DNA of 64,000 nt from Acidobacteriota bacterium (GCA_016713675.1 JADJOS010000001.1:620001-684000), one strand, 5' to 3'. Counted from the stretch's first letter, positions 1-9,079 are shown. Made by a program: numbers and translations. The notes: generated by a model not told the origin, from the sequence alone.

Positions 1-321
1 GAAGACGCGATCCTCAAGGTCCGTGCAGGTGTCGAACGCGGTGAGAATTTTGTCGACCCGCTCAAGGCGACCAACGTCTTTCCGCATATGGTCGGCCAGA
101 TGATCGGCGTCGGTGAACAAACCGGTGCCCTCGATGCAATGCTCGGCAAGATCGCCGATTTCTATGAAGAAGAGGTCGATACCGCCATCGCCGACTTGCT
201 CGGCTTGATGGAGCCCGTACTCATCGCATTTCTCGGTGTGACCATCGGCTCGATCGTCATCTCGATGTATCTGCCGCTCTTCTCACTCATCGGCAAACTC
301 GCCGGTGGTCCGACGAAATAA
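1..321 (+). CDS. type II secretion/type IV pilus inner-membrane protein PilC/GspF, C-terminal fragment
   Basis: The reading frame is open from base 1, so the gene starts before the window; 106 codons remain. The fragment shows the end of a GspF/PilC domain: the VGEQTGALDAMLGKIADFYE stretch is the conserved cytoplasmic helix-rich segment, and a hydrophobic helix near the C-terminus (EPVLIAFLGVTIGSIVISMY, then LPLFSLIGKLAG) is the family's last membrane span. PilC proteins sit in the inner membrane and couple the pilus assembly ATPase to the growing (pseudo)pilus. Its neighbours to the left are unseen, so PilC and GspF cannot be told apart. Confidence 0.9.
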   Translation, partial: EDAILKVRAGVERGENFVDPLKATNVFPHMVGQMIGVGEQTGALDAMLGKIADFYEEEVDTAIADLLGLMEPVLIAFLGVTIGSIVISMYLPLFSLIGKLAGGPTK

Positions 322-407
322 CCTTGTGGCTTGGCTCACCTCCCTACCAACGAGGTGAGCCCGCCGCTTTGGCCGTTGCTCGTGGTCCTTTCCTCAAATA
401 CTAAAAC

Positions 408-641
408 ATGCAATCCACCGGTGATGTCAGCTCGATGATCGTGACCTACAACCTGGTTGTCGGCGTCCTGATCATGCTCGCGAGCCCTCAGATCGCGACA
501 TTGACGGGATATGCGAGCCGCACTCACCGGGTCATTCTTAAACGATATACACAGATCGGAACCTTCACCGTCGGCGCCGTCTGGGCACTCCTTTCGGGGT
601 TCATCTATGTCGCATGGCACATCTTCAGGATCGGCCTCTAG
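408..641 (+). CDS. small two-helix membrane protein, unknown function
   Basis: This 77-codon frame lies just after the PilC gene and ends before a good terminator. It predicts two hydrophobic helices, roughly residues 14-35 (NLVVGVLIMLASPQIATL) and 49-72 (IGTFTVGAVWALLSGFIYVA), separated by a basic loop (RTHRVILKRY). That is a believable small inner-membrane protein, not a random frame. No clear Shine-Dalgarno precedes the first ATG; the in-frame ATG at 435 is an alternative start. I do not recognise the family. Confidence 0.55.
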   Translation: MQSTGDVSSMIVTYNLVVGVLIMLASPQIATLTGYASRTHRVILKRYTQIGTFTVGAVWALLSGFIYVAWHIFRIGL

Positions 642-664
642 CACATATCTAAAATAGTAACTAC

Positions 665-697
665 CGTCCGGAAGATTCGATCTCCGGACGTTTTTTT
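665..697 (+). terminator. rho-independent terminator
   Basis: Eight-base-pair GC-rich stem (CGTCCGGA / TCCGGACG) with a 10-nt loop followed by seven T. It closes the PilC/small membrane protein transcript. Confidence 0.9.
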
Positions 698-1053
698 GTA
701 AAAAAATAACGCTTCTTGATTAGAGGACAAGCCGGGTCTGTCTTTTCCCTGCGGTGCTTACCGATCCGCAATACCGGATGACGGATGAGGACGCCCGTTC
801 GCCCAGATATCTTGGGTCTGGCCGGCAACTCGTTTTTGCCGGCAATGTCGGGATCGCTGATCTGGTCGCGGTTGTCAGCAACGGGCGGCTAGGACATTCG
901 TCTGAGCTTGTCCTTAAAGGTCAAAAGGGAGTCTTCCGGCAAAATCTGCTCGTCCTTGTCGGCTCAGTCAGAATCGTCGATTTGATCGTTCTCGTCCGAA
1001 GGCAGAGAAAGGACTTTCTGCTCAAACTCGGTCTCCGACAAGGCTAGCGACAT
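698..1053 (-). pseudogene. possible decayed reading frame next to the inverted repeat
   Basis: No intact gene is visible here. On the minus strand an ATG at 1053 opens a 29-codon frame (MSLALSETEFEQKVLSLP...) that stops at 964. The same frame then continues with protein-like, acidic composition through one further stop. The start codon lies inside an inverted-orientation copy of the TGTCGCTAGCC motif of the adjacent repeat array. This could be the remnant of a gene that belonged to the repeat element, such as a mobile-element protein, but nothing identifies it. The 97-codon plus-strand frame at 754-1047 has no recognisable features. Confidence 0.2.
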
Positions 1054-1075
1054 TTTACTGCACCCGTTTTTCGAT

Positions 1076-1185
1076 TGTCGCTGGGGGTCTTTTTTATTGT
1101 CGCTGACCCTGTTTTTTACTGTCGCTAGCCCCCTAAAACACTGTCGCTAACCCCCTTAAAAACTGTGGCAGAACGCGTTTTTTCG
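1076..1185 (+). repeat. five tandem 22-bp direct repeats (TGTCGCTRRCCC type)
   Basis: The motif TGTCGCT(A/G)(A/G)CCCC starts at 1076, 1098, 1120, 1142 and 1164, exactly 22 bp apart each time; the last unit is degenerate (TGTGGCAGAACG) and the first has GGGGG after TGTCGCT. A 22-bp period places each site on the same face of the helix, as in protein-binding arrays. An inverted single copy of the motif (GGCTAGCGACA) lies outside at about 1042-1052. Confidence 0.92.
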
Positions 1186-1210
1186 ACATTTTCATCAATT
1201 TTGCTGATAA

Positions 1211-1232
1211 AATTGTGGTACGTACCACAATT
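1211..1232. repeat. perfect 22-bp palindrome in copy A
   Basis: Arms AATTGTGGTAC / GTACCACAATT match base for base with no spacer. The same palindrome is conserved at 9464-9485, so it is selected or recently copied. It looks like a dimeric protein-binding site. Confidence 0.92.
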
Positions 1233-1285
1233 CAAACCCGAGGTGAAAAATACACGATCGGTCTTCCCCCAAAAATAAAAATATC

Positions 1286-1315
1286 TTGCTCATTTTGGTG
1301 AAATGAAAATATAAT
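1286..1315 (+). promoter_or_regulatory. sigma70-type promoter for the M23 peptidase gene
   Basis: TTGCTC (1286-1291) and a perfect TATAAT (1310-1315) are separated by 18 bp, about 87 bp upstream of the start codon at 1402. It lies just inside the inverted repeat. Confidence 0.6.
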
Positions 1316-1401
1316 ACAGCTCATTCGATTTCAATTCCTGGGCAGCTCTGTTAACGGCTGCCAGTCGTTCAGATTTTTGATCCGTACCTATGGAGAATCA
1401 T

Positions 1402-3405
1402 ATGAAAACACGCTCTTCGCTCAGTTTGATTTTCGGGATCGCTATTGTGATGACGGTCGCATTCGGTTCCTTGTCGCTAACCGGCCCCGGCTCGGGCGCA
1501 CAGGAACTCGTGCCTGTTTTGGAGCCCTTCGGCGGCGGCGAATTTGAAAATGAGCCAAAGGATCTGATCACAGACGAACAGCGCCGCTCGATCCAGGCTG
1601 AGAATCGAGCAAACATTGAACGGCTGACGCGTGAAGGCCTGATTTCAGAGGCTGTTCCGCAGCTTGTGCCGTTATCGTGGCCGGTTCGCAAGACTCCCGG
1701 AGTTGACCATTTTAACGCCGACGCCATCTCGAATTACGTCGATCAAAATCTAGCCTTTCCAAATCAGGTACTCGACTGGAATTGCGGTGCAAGGACCTAC
1801 GATCAGGCGTCGGGATATAATCACGGCGGCATAGACATATACACATGGCCTTTCTCCTGGCACAAGATGGACAATAACCAAGCCGAGGTGATCGCCGCTG
1901 CCCCCGGAACTATCATTAACAAGGCGGACGGAAATTTTGACCGCCAATGTGGCTTCGGAGCCGGCAATTGGAACGCGATCTACGTCCGTCACGCGGATAA
2001 TTCGGTCGCATGGTACGGCCACATGAAGAGTGGCTCACTCAATCCGAAAGTGGTCGGCGACACGGTCGTGACCGGCGAACGCCTCGGCGTGATCGGCAGC
2101 TCGGGCAATTCGACTGGGCCGCACCTTCATTTCGAACTGTACAATTCCGCGAACCAGTTGCAGGATCCGTTTCAAGGCACTTGTAATACGATGAACGCAG
2201 CATCATGGTGGGCAGCACAGGACCCGTATCGTGTCTCACGCATCAACCGCCTTATCACACATTCCGCTGCTCCGGTCTTCCCGGCCTGCCCAACGACCGA
2301 AACCACGAACGAAAAACGTGTATTCAAGCCCGGAGACACACTCATTACGGCCGCTTATTATCGAGATCAAACGACCGGACAGGGAACCAATTATATTGTG
2401 CTTAGGCCTGACGGTTCGACGTTTCAATCGTGGACACACAACAGTCCAAATACATACAATTCGTCGTACTGGTACTGGACACACACGCTTCCGGCAAACG
2501 CGCCGCGTGGACAGTGGAAATTCCGTGCGACATACAACACGGTCGTTTATGAACAGACCTTCAACGTTGGAGCTTCGACGGCGGTTGATTTTGACGGCGA
2601 TGCAAAGACAGACCTTTCGATCTTTCGTCCGGGCCCCGGCGAATGGTGGTGGCTAAGGTCGTCGAACGGTACGAATGGGGCCGTAGCGTTCGGTTCGTCG
2701 ACCGACACGGTCACTCCGGGCGATTTCACCGGAGACGGCAAGACGGATATTGCCGTTTGGAGGCCGTCGAACGGCAACTGGTTCATTTTGCGAAGCGAGG
2801 ACTTTTCATTCTATGCGTTCCCGTTCGGTACTAACGGCGACGTGCCGGCCCCGGTTGATTATGACGCCGACGGCAAAGCGGATCCGGCCATTTTCCGCCC
2901 GTCAAACAGCACTTGGTATATTAATAATTCAGGCGGAGGAGGAATCTCGATCCAGGCATTCGGAACAAACGGCGATGTGCCGGTCCCTGCAGATTACGAC
3001 GGCGATGGGCACTCAGATGTTGCGATCTTTCGTCCAAGCGTCGGCCAATGGTGGATCAACCGCAGTACTGCAGGTTTGCTCGCTCTCCAATTCGGGCAAA
3101 ATGGCGACAAGACGGTTCCCGGCGACTTTACCGGTGACGGAAAGGCGGACATTGCATATTTTCGCCCGTCGAACGGTTTCTGGACGGTGTTGAGAAGTGA
3201 GGATCTATCATTCTTTGCCTTCCCGTTCGGCACTACGGGCGATCTGCCAAGCCCCGGCGATTATGATGGTGACGGCAAGTTCGACGCGGCCGTTTTCCGC
3301 CCGTCCAACTCAACATGGTACGCCAACCGCTCAACCGCCGGAACGCTCATCCAGCAATTTGGAACAACTGGCGACCTGCCCGTCCCCAATGCGTTTGTGC
3401 GCTGA
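1402..3405 (+). CDS. exported M23-family peptidase with C-terminal FG-GAP-type repeats
   Basis: Start set at 1402 because GGAGA lies 5-9 bases before this ATG and it begins a signal peptide (MKTRSSLSLIFGIAIVM...); an upstream ATG at 1390 is in frame. Counted from 1390, residues about 143-250 form a peptidase M23 (LytM) domain with HGGID at 145-149, YGHM at 209-212 and HLHFE at 245-249, which are the zinc ligands and active-site histidine; the family cuts peptidoglycan cross-links or similar glycine-rich peptides. Six DxDGDGxxD repeats fill residues about 395-671 in two rounds of a three-repeat block, ending PVPNAFVR. Inferred to be a secreted or surface hydrolase. Terminators follow. Confidence 0.9.
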   Translation: MKTRSSLSLIFGIAIVMTVAFGSLSLTGPGSGAQELVPVLEPFGGGEFENEPKDLITDEQRRSIQAENRANIERLTREGLISEAVPQLVPLSWPVRKTPGVDHFNADAISNYVDQNLAFPNQVLDWNCGARTYDQASGYNHGGIDIYTWPFSWHKMDNNQAEVIAAAPGTIINKADGNFDRQCGFGAGNWNAIYVRHADNSVAWYGHMKSGSLNPKVVGDTVVTGERLGVIGSSGNSTGPHLHFELYNSANQLQDPFQGTCNTMNAASWWAAQDPYRVSRINRLITHSAAPVFPACPTTETTNEKRVFKPGDTLITAAYYRDQTTGQGTNYIVLRPDGSTFQSWTHNSPNTYNSSYWYWTHTLPANAPRGQWKFRATYNTVVYEQTFNVGASTAVDFDGDAKTDLSIFRPGPGEWWWLRSSNGTNGAVAFGSSTDTVTPGDFTGDGKTDIAVWRPSNGNWFILRSEDFSFYAFPFGTNGDVPAPVDYDADGKADPAIFRPSNSTWYINNSGGGGISIQAFGTNGDVPVPADYDGDGHSDVAIFRPSVGQWWINRSTAGLLALQFGQNGDKTVPGDFTGDGKADIAYFRPSNGFWTVLRSEDLSFFAFPFGTTGDLPSPGDYDGDGKFDAAVFRPSNSTWYANRSTAGTLIQQFGTTGDLPVPNAFVR

Positions 3406-3427
3406 GAGCCTGTTTCATCCCTTCGAA

Positions 3428-3464
3428 AAAAGCTGTCCAAAAGGGCAGCTTTTCTTCTTTTTTT
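3428..3464 (+). terminator. rho-independent terminator
   Basis: Stem AAAAGCTGTCC / GGGCAGCTTTT (11 bp, one G-T pair) with a 4-nt loop and a T-rich tail directly after the M23 gene. Confidence 0.85.
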
Positions 3465-3483
3465 GGCGAAGTTTATTGGGATT

Positions 3484-3499
3484 TGTGACATATGTCATA
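3484..3499. promoter_or_regulatory. CRP/FNR-like site (TGTGA-N6-TCATA)
   Basis: TGTGACATATGTCATA has one mismatch to TGTGA-N6-TCACA and contains a perfect 12-bp palindrome TGACATATGTCA. It lies 230 bp before the LamG gene. An FNR-type regulator is encoded at 25765. Confidence 0.4.
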
Positions 3500-3663
3500 G
3501 TTCTTGCCCACCGAAATGTGAAAATATTCTCAGTTATTCTTCCGGGAGGGAGCGGCGATGATAGAAAGCCACATTTCCGGACAAATTTTTACAACCGATC
3601 GGCTGTTCGCGGGACGTTTATGCATTCCTCCGCCTGAGCCGGAAAATTCAACGCTACTATCCG

Positions 3664-3697
3664 AAAAAAGCACCGTCTGGCAAGCCGGTGCTTTTTT
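3664..3697 (+). terminator. hairpin terminator upstream of the LamG gene
   Basis: Stem AAAAAAGCACCG / CGGTGCTTTTTT with a 10-nt loop; being A-rich on one side and T-rich on the other it can act in both directions. It insulates the LamG gene from upstream transcription. The 195 bases between the two terminators hold no convincing gene. Confidence 0.75.
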
Positions 3698-3730
3698 GTG
3701 TTTGCGCCGGATCGGTGAGTGGAGGTCAAG

Positions 3731-6700
3731 ATGAGATACCAAATTCTATTACTCATTGCAGTTTCAATAATTATCTTTGGCGCGATAACGACCGCGAACG
3801 GTCAGGCATGCGTGCCGATCCCCTCCGGGGCGATCTCGTGGTGGTCGGCAGAGAATAGTTCCGGTGATAACTTCAACAGAAACAATGCCGTTCTGCAGGG
3901 CAACGCGGCATTTACCGCGGGTAAGGTCGGGCAAGCTTTCAATCTTGACGGCGACGGCGACTATGCTCAGGTGTCGACGACATCGGCTTTACCTGTCGGT
4001 GCATCGGCACGGACCGTCGAACTTTGGTTCAAAGCTCCGGCGACACCTGGCGAGTCCGGTCTTTTTCAATACGGCACGCCGTCCGGCGGACAAATGTTCG
4101 GTCTAATTACATCAAGCAATGCCCCGGGCCGGCTATATTTTTATGGCCATAGTGCAGACCTCGCAGCAAGTACGGTCATCCAGCCAGACACCTGGTATCA
4201 CGGTGCCGTGACATACGATGGCACAACCGTAAAGATCTACATTAATGGCCAGCTCGAAAATTCCGGGGCCATCGGCCTGAATACCGTGATCGACACAACC
4301 GGTATCACGATCGGCTATCGGCCCGGAGGTTCGTCTTGGACGGGTCAGATCGATGAACCGACTCTATATGACCGGGCGCTCTCCGATTCGGAGATCGCCG
4401 CGATCTACAGTGCAGGAAGTTCAGGCAAATGTACGATCCAATGCTCGCCCCTTCCGAGCGGTGCGGTCGGATGGTGGCCCGCCAATGGTAACGGCACGGA
4501 CATTATAAACAGCAACAACGGCAGCTTGGTCAACGGCGTCTCATTTGCACCGGGCAAGGTCGATCAAGCATTCAGTTTTAACCAGTTGAATCAACAATAT
4601 GTCGAACTTCCATTCGGCACGACTTCGCAGCACCTAAATAATTCGGCGGGTTCCATCTCGGCATGGGTCAATCAGGCACCGGTCGCGGTCACACAGTTTC
4701 ACATGGTTACGGCATTCGGCAGCGGAGCACCGGGCGAGGCGGTCGGTTTCGGTATCGATAACGGAAATGTGAGGGTCTATCACCATACGGATACGTTTGA
4801 CTGGCAGACCGGGGTGCCTGTAACAGTCAGTACATGGACGCACATCACCTACACATGGGATGGCACGACCGAACGGCTGTATAAGAATGGGTCGCTGGCC
4901 GCGAGCCGGCCGCGGAATTTTAACTACGTTTCAGGGTGGGCACGCATCGGGTTCGGATTTATCAATGACCCTTCGGTCTTTTTTTCCGGACAGATCGACG
5001 AGGTCGCGATATTCAACCGAACCCTCATTGCCGGCGAGGTCGCCGCTGTTTATAACGCGGATGCCGCCGGCATGTGCCCGGATTGTGCGCCTCCACCAAG
5101 CAATATGATAAGTATGTGGCCCGGCGAAGGGAACGGCAGCGACACGATCGGGAACAATAATGGCACGCTTATGAACGGAGCGACGTTTGCCGCAGGCAAG
5201 GTCGGTCAGGCTTTCAACTTTGCCGTTGCGGGTCAGCATGTCGAGATACCGGACAGCCCGAGCCTTCGCCCAGTGAACGGAATAACACTCGACGGCTGGT
5301 TCAAATTCAATGAGGCGTCGCCGCAAGCGGCATTGATCTCTAAGCCGTACCTTACGGGTGGATTCAACGCATACGTCATATGGATGCAAGGCGGCAACCT
5401 TAACGGTAGCTATGGTGGAGTCTTTTTGTCGTACCCATTCTCACCGACACCCGGCCGATGGTATTACATCGCATATACATACGACGACGCTTCGGATATG
5501 CACCGATTGTTTATCGATGGTTCTGTGGTTGCGTCGACAACCGGCGATGGCGACGTCGCTTACGACAGCGCTCCGCTGCTGATCGGAATGGATCGGGACG
5601 ATGGAATGCCGGTCCTACAGCTAGTCGGCATGGCCGATGAGGTTGGAATCGCCGGACAGGCGATGTCGCCGGCCGAGGCCTTGGCGATCTACAATGCCGG
5701 ATTCACCGGCAAGTGCAGTTCATGTGCATCACCGCCAGCGAACTTGATCAGCTGGTGGCGGGGCGAAGACAACGGCCTGGATAATGTCGGTTCAAATCAC
5801 GGAGCATTGTTAAAAGGAACTACCTTTGGTACTGCAATGGTAGGTCGGGGGTTCGTTTTGGACGGAACTGACGACTACGTTCGAATCCCGGCGTCTGCCA
5901 GCTTGAATGTTGGTGCAGCGAACGGCCTTACCGCGAACGCATGGATCAGGTCGGACAATTCGACCGGAGAACCTCTCAGACCGATACTCGAATGGAGCGG
6001 CGAACCGGGCGACGCGAATGGTTATGGCTCCCATTTCTATTTGTCAGCCGCAGCCGGTGTTTTGTTCGCTAATCTGATCGACACCAGCGGCACATATCAT
6101 GTTTTCGAAAGCGGTCCGGGCGTGGTTTCTGCTGACTCCTTTTACCATGTAGCATTGACGTACGACAAAACAACAGGGGATGCGAAGTTGTATCGAAACG
6201 GCGAAGTCGTTGCCAACACAAACCTTGGGATCTTTACCCCAATGACGGCCAAAAACCTATATCTTGGTGCCAGAGTAACAGATGTGTATGGCGGCCCCGC
6301 CTATCGGTTCGCCGGCACTATCGACGAGGTCCAACTATTCGCCCGCACACTATCACAGTCTGAGATCCAAACGATCTATAGGTCGGGAGGACTTGGAACC
6401 TGCAATGCCGCCACAGTTCAAGGACCCGGATGTGCTTCAATTCCGGACGGACTGAACACATGGTGGAGGGCTAATGGAAATGCCCTCGATCAACGAAAGG
6501 CTAACCACGCAACACTTATGAACGGAACGACGTTTGTCAACGGAATGTTGGGCAACGCCTTTGCCTTTGACGGTGTTAATGACTACGTCACCGCACCGGC
6601 ATTCAATATGGGCAGCAATTGGTCAGTCGAAGGTTGGGTCAATCCCGCGTCATGTTCAGATGACCGCCACTGTACCGTGTTTGGCAGAAGCAATGGCACT

Positions 6701-7939
6701 CCCGACGGATTGCTGCTCGCCTATCTGGGAGCGGGCCATACTGAACACAACGAATTTGGACTGAATATTGGTGACGGCAGCGTCTGGCAAGTAGTATTGC
6801 GTTCCGGCCTAAAATACTCGTTTGGAAGCTGGTATCACGTGGCGGCGACCAAAAGCGGCGATTCGTTTGCTCTCTATGTAAATGGTGTGCTTCGTGATCA
6901 AAAATCAGTCACCGGTGTTTCCGACTCCTACCAGTCAAGGGGGACACGGCTCGGGCTTTGGGATTACGGAACAGCGGCAAATCTACAAGGAAGGATCGAC
7001 GAGGTCAGCGTTTATGACCGTGCTCTTTTGCCGTCCGAAGTCTGGTCTATTTTCAACGCCGCTTCTGAATACGGTTTCGGCAAGTGTGCGGGCACGCAAA
7101 CCACCGCAGATCTTGACGGCGATATGTGGTCCGATCTTTCGATCTTCAGGCCAAACGGAACCTTTGGAGCTGAATGGTGGTGGCTCAGGAGCACGGGCGG
7201 CAACTCGGCAGTCCAGTTCGGTGTCTCTAGCGACACCGTCGTTGCGGCTGACTACACCGGTGATGGTAAAACTGACGTCGGTTTTTGGCGGCCGTCGACC
7301 GGTCAGTGGTACATCCTTAGAAGTGAGGACTTTTCATTCTACGCATTCCCGTTCGGTACGACGTCGGATATTCCCGTTCCGGCTGATTACGACGGTGACG
7401 GCAAGGCAGACCCGTCGATCTTCAGACCGTCGAATGCGACCTGGTATATCAATCGGTCCGCGGGAGACGTCGGGATCGTACAATTTGGATCCACCGGCGA
7501 TAAGCCGATCGGTGAGGATTTCGACGGCGACGGAAAAGCCGACGTTGCGATCTTTCGGCCGAATGGTGTGTACGGGGCCGAATGGTGGATAGCATATAGC
7601 TCGGGCGGTGTGTTTGCAACACAATTCGGCCGGCCGACAGACAAGGCCGTACCGGCTGATTACACAGGCGACGGCAAGGCAGACATTGCATTCTGGGATC
7701 CGGCGACCGGCTATTGGTACATCCTGCGAAGTGATGACCTTTCGTACTTCGCCTTTCCGTTCGGAGCCGCAGGCGACCTGCCGGTTCCGGGCGACTACGA
7801 CGGCGATGCAAGGTCCGACCCGGGCGTCTTTCGCCCGTCGAACGGTAACTGGTATATCGACCGATCGACCTCCGGCATTCTCATCCAGCAATTCGGCATC
7901 ACCGGCGACATGCCTGTGCCGAATGCATTCGTTCGCTGA
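3731..7939 (+). CDS. exported five-LamG-domain protein with C-terminal FG-GAP-type repeats
   Basis: Start at 3731 has GGAGG seven bases upstream and a clear signal peptide (MRYQILLLIAVSIIIFG, cleavage near NGQA). Five LamG/concanavalin-like domains begin at residues about 27, 237, 453, 665 and 900, each opening with a CxPxPSGxxxWW-type motif, a D...NNGxL segment and GKVGQAFxFDG, and each closing with IDEVxxYxRALxxxEIxxIYxAG. Such domains bind carbohydrate or act as spacers in surface proteins. From residue about 1125 six DxxGDG repeats follow, in two triplets, ending PVPNAFVR. Probably a secreted adhesin or polysaccharide-binding protein; no catalytic motif is visible. Confidence 0.88.
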   Translation: MRYQILLLIAVSIIIFGAITTANGQACVPIPSGAISWWSAENSSGDNFNRNNAVLQGNAAFTAGKVGQAFNLDGDGDYAQVSTTSALPVGASARTVELWFKAPATPGESGLFQYGTPSGGQMFGLITSSNAPGRLYFYGHSADLAASTVIQPDTWYHGAVTYDGTTVKIYINGQLENSGAIGLNTVIDTTGITIGYRPGGSSWTGQIDEPTLYDRALSDSEIAAIYSAGSSGKCTIQCSPLPSGAVGWWPANGNGTDIINSNNGSLVNGVSFAPGKVDQAFSFNQLNQQYVELPFGTTSQHLNNSAGSISAWVNQAPVAVTQFHMVTAFGSGAPGEAVGFGIDNGNVRVYHHTDTFDWQTGVPVTVSTWTHITYTWDGTTERLYKNGSLAASRPRNFNYVSGWARIGFGFINDPSVFFSGQIDEVAIFNRTLIAGEVAAVYNADAAGMCPDCAPPPSNMISMWPGEGNGSDTIGNNNGTLMNGATFAAGKVGQAFNFAVAGQHVEIPDSPSLRPVNGITLDGWFKFNEASPQAALISKPYLTGGFNAYVIWMQGGNLNGSYGGVFLSYPFSPTPGRWYYIAYTYDDASDMHRLFIDGSVVASTTGDGDVAYDSAPLLIGMDRDDGMPVLQLVGMADEVGIAGQAMSPAEALAIYNAGFTGKCSSCASPPANLISWWRGEDNGLDNVGSNHGALLKGTTFGTAMVGRGFVLDGTDDYVRIPASASLNVGAANGLTANAWIRSDNSTGEPLRPILEWSGEPGDANGYGSHFYLSAAAGVLFANLIDTSGTYHVFESGPGVVSADSFYHVALTYDKTTGDAKLYRNGEVVANTNLGIFTPMTAKNLYLGARVTDVYGGPAYRFAGTIDEVQLFARTLSQSEIQTIYRSGGLGTCNAATVQGPGCASIPDGLNTWWRANGNALDQRKANHATLMNGTTFVNGMLGNAFAFDGVNDYVTAPAFNMGSNWSVEGWVNPASCSDDRHCTVFGRSNGTPDGLLLAYLGAGHTEHNEFGLNIGDGSVWQVVLRSGLKYSFGSWYHVAATKSGDSFALYVNGVLRDQKSVTGVSDSYQSRGTRLGLWDYGTAANLQGRIDEVSVYDRALLPSEVWSIFNAASEYGFGKCAGTQTTADLDGDMWSDLSIFRPNGTFGAEWWWLRSTGGNSAVQFGVSSDTVVAADYTGDGKTDVGFWRPSTGQWYILRSEDFSFYAFPFGTTSDIPVPADYDGDGKADPSIFRPSNATWYINRSAGDVGIVQFGSTGDKPIGEDFDGDGKADVAIFRPNGVYGAEWWIAYSSGGVFATQFGRPTDKAVPADYTGDGKADIAFWDPATGYWYILRSDDLSYFAFPFGAAGDLPVPGDYDGDARSDPGVFRPSNGNWYIDRSTSGILIQQFGITGDMPVPNAFVR

Positions 7940-7969
7940 CTCGGACTGAGGTTATTCGGCCCAGACGAA

Positions 7970-8003
7970 GGCCCCATCGATCGACGATCGATGGGGCCTT
8001 TTC
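7970..8003 (+). terminator. rho-independent terminator
   Basis: A 13-bp perfect stem (GGCCCCATCGATC / GATCGATGGGGCC) with a 3-nt loop and TTTT, between convergent genes ending at 7939 and 8049. Confidence 0.88.
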
Positions 8004-8048
8004 TTGCATACGCAATTGTCAGATCACGCGGCACGATGCCGCCGGGGG

Positions 8049-9011
8049 TTATTTCCGCTCTGACGCAACAGGGATATCGCCGGTAGTACCATACGGATAG
8101 CCGTAGTACGACGCGAAGTTGTCGCTGCTTCGCAGAACATACCAGTAGGAATTACTCGGACGGAAGAAAGCAATGTCCGCTATGCCGTCCTTGTCATAAT
8201 CACCGGGCGTCGGCTTGTCGCTGCTCAGCCCAAATTGAACGCCAAGAACCACGCCGTTGCTGCTTCGCTTGAACCACCATTGGCCGGCCGACGGCCGAAA
8301 AATGGCAAGATCCGTCAAGCCGTCGCCGTCGTAATCGGCATCGATCGGTATGTCGCCGTTCAAACCAAAGTGATCGATAAAGGTGGTATTGGTGCTGCTC
8401 TGCAGGATATACCAATCACCGGTCGACGGCCTGAAAACAGCCGTGTCGGTAAATCCGTCGCCGTCAAAATCGCCGGGACGGGCCATCGAATCGCAGATCT
8501 CAATAACGTAAGGCTGTCCTTCACCTGTAAAGGCGTTCCAGACGACCAGGGTGTAGGGCGTCCCTGCCGTTGCCATGAACGACATGAACTGTCTTTTGTT
8601 AGTGCCTGTGACTGACAGGTACGAATCCGCAATGAAATTCGCTTTTGGATTCGTGGGGTCAAAGCTCGAATAGGCAGTGACCTGAAAAACACCCTCGCCG
8701 CCATAATAATGGGAACTGACCGTCACACATCCGGAGACCGCCGGCGTAATGGTGTAGGTATCGTATCGGAACGTACCTGTATAATTTGCCTCTACCGGGA
8801 CCGTCTTGGGCGTGTCGCACGTTCCCGGCGTGCCGCCTGGACGATACAAACGAGCGGGCATTGTACCCGTCGTAACTGACGTCACGCCGTCCGGTATTGC
8901 CGGAGCGGTTGCGTCAAGTGTAGATGAAATGTGATGCGCAAAAGCAAGGCCTGAAAAAAGACCTAGCCCGAGCGCGAGAAAGATTACTCTGCTAAATGAA
9001 AGGATCCTCAT
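8049..9011 (-). CDS. exported protein with three FG-GAP-type repeats
   Basis: Start taken at 9011 (MRILSFSRVIFLALG...), because AGGAGG lies eight bases upstream; a GTG at 9020 is in frame but touches that ribosome site. A signal peptide ends near AFAHH. Residues about 25-175 form a beta-rich domain of the pre-peptidase or Ig-like kind, with YTGTFRYDTYTIT and TPYTLVVWNAF segments; this part is not recognised. The C-terminal 150 residues carry exactly three DxDGDG repeats (FDGDGFTD, YDGDGLTD, YDKDGIAD), half the number in the other proteins, and end GDIPVASERK instead of PVPNAFVR. Probably secreted or on the surface. Confidence 0.85.
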   Translation of the reverse strand: MRILSFSRVIFLALGLGLFSGLAFAHHISSTLDATAPAIPDGVTSVTTGTMPARLYRPGGTPGTCDTPKTVPVEANYTGTFRYDTYTITPAVSGCVTVSSHYYGGEGVFQVTAYSSFDPTNPKANFIADSYLSVTGTNKRQFMSFMATAGTPYTLVVWNAFTGEGQPYVIEICDSMARPGDFDGDGFTDTAVFRPSTGDWYILQSSTNTTFIDHFGLNGDIPIDADYDGDGLTDLAIFRPSAGQWWFKRSSNGVVLGVQFGLSSDKPTPGDYDKDGIADIAFFRPSNSYWYVLRSSDNFASYYGYPYGTTGDIPVASERK

Positions 9012-9061
9012 TGTCTTCACCTCCTAAGAACATCAAATAAAGTTGCCTAGACCGGACGTGA

Positions 9062-9079
9062 TTGTTCGATCTCGAACAA
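9062..9079. promoter_or_regulatory. 18-bp palindrome upstream of the short FG-GAP gene
   Basis: TTGTTCGA-TC-TCGAACAA, eight-base arms around a 2-nt centre, 51-68 bp before the start at 9011. It has the form of an operator; the binding protein is unknown. Confidence 0.4.

Larger units (their letters stand above)
1066..1275 (+). repeat. inverted repeat element, copy A (array plus palindrome)
   Basis: About 200 bp that recur in inverted orientation at about 9421-9630 with roughly 90 percent identity by eye, including the run of T, the palindrome and the AGGTGAAAAATACACG tail. The outer part is an array of 22-bp units and the inner part holds an AT-rich stretch and a perfect palindrome at 1211-1232. 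Together the two copies bracket about 8.3 kb with three FG-GAP genes. Multiple 22-bp sites facing outward recall transposase-binding ends of TnsB/TniA/IS21-type elements or plasmid iterons; no transposase or Rep gene lies in the window. Confidence 0.9.

Noticed and set aside
754..1047. 97-codon plus-strand frame
   Set aside because: No ribosome site, no recognisable features and a more protein-like decayed frame on the other strand.
1066..1275. CRISPR-like array
   Set aside because: The 22-bp repeats are contiguous, with no unique spacers of constant length, and only five imperfect units; no cas genes are present.
3558..3734. 58-codon frame with a strong ribosome site (GGGAGGGAG) before the LamG gene
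   Set aside because: The frame runs through a perfect terminator hairpin and has no protein-like composition; the ribosome site is probably chance.
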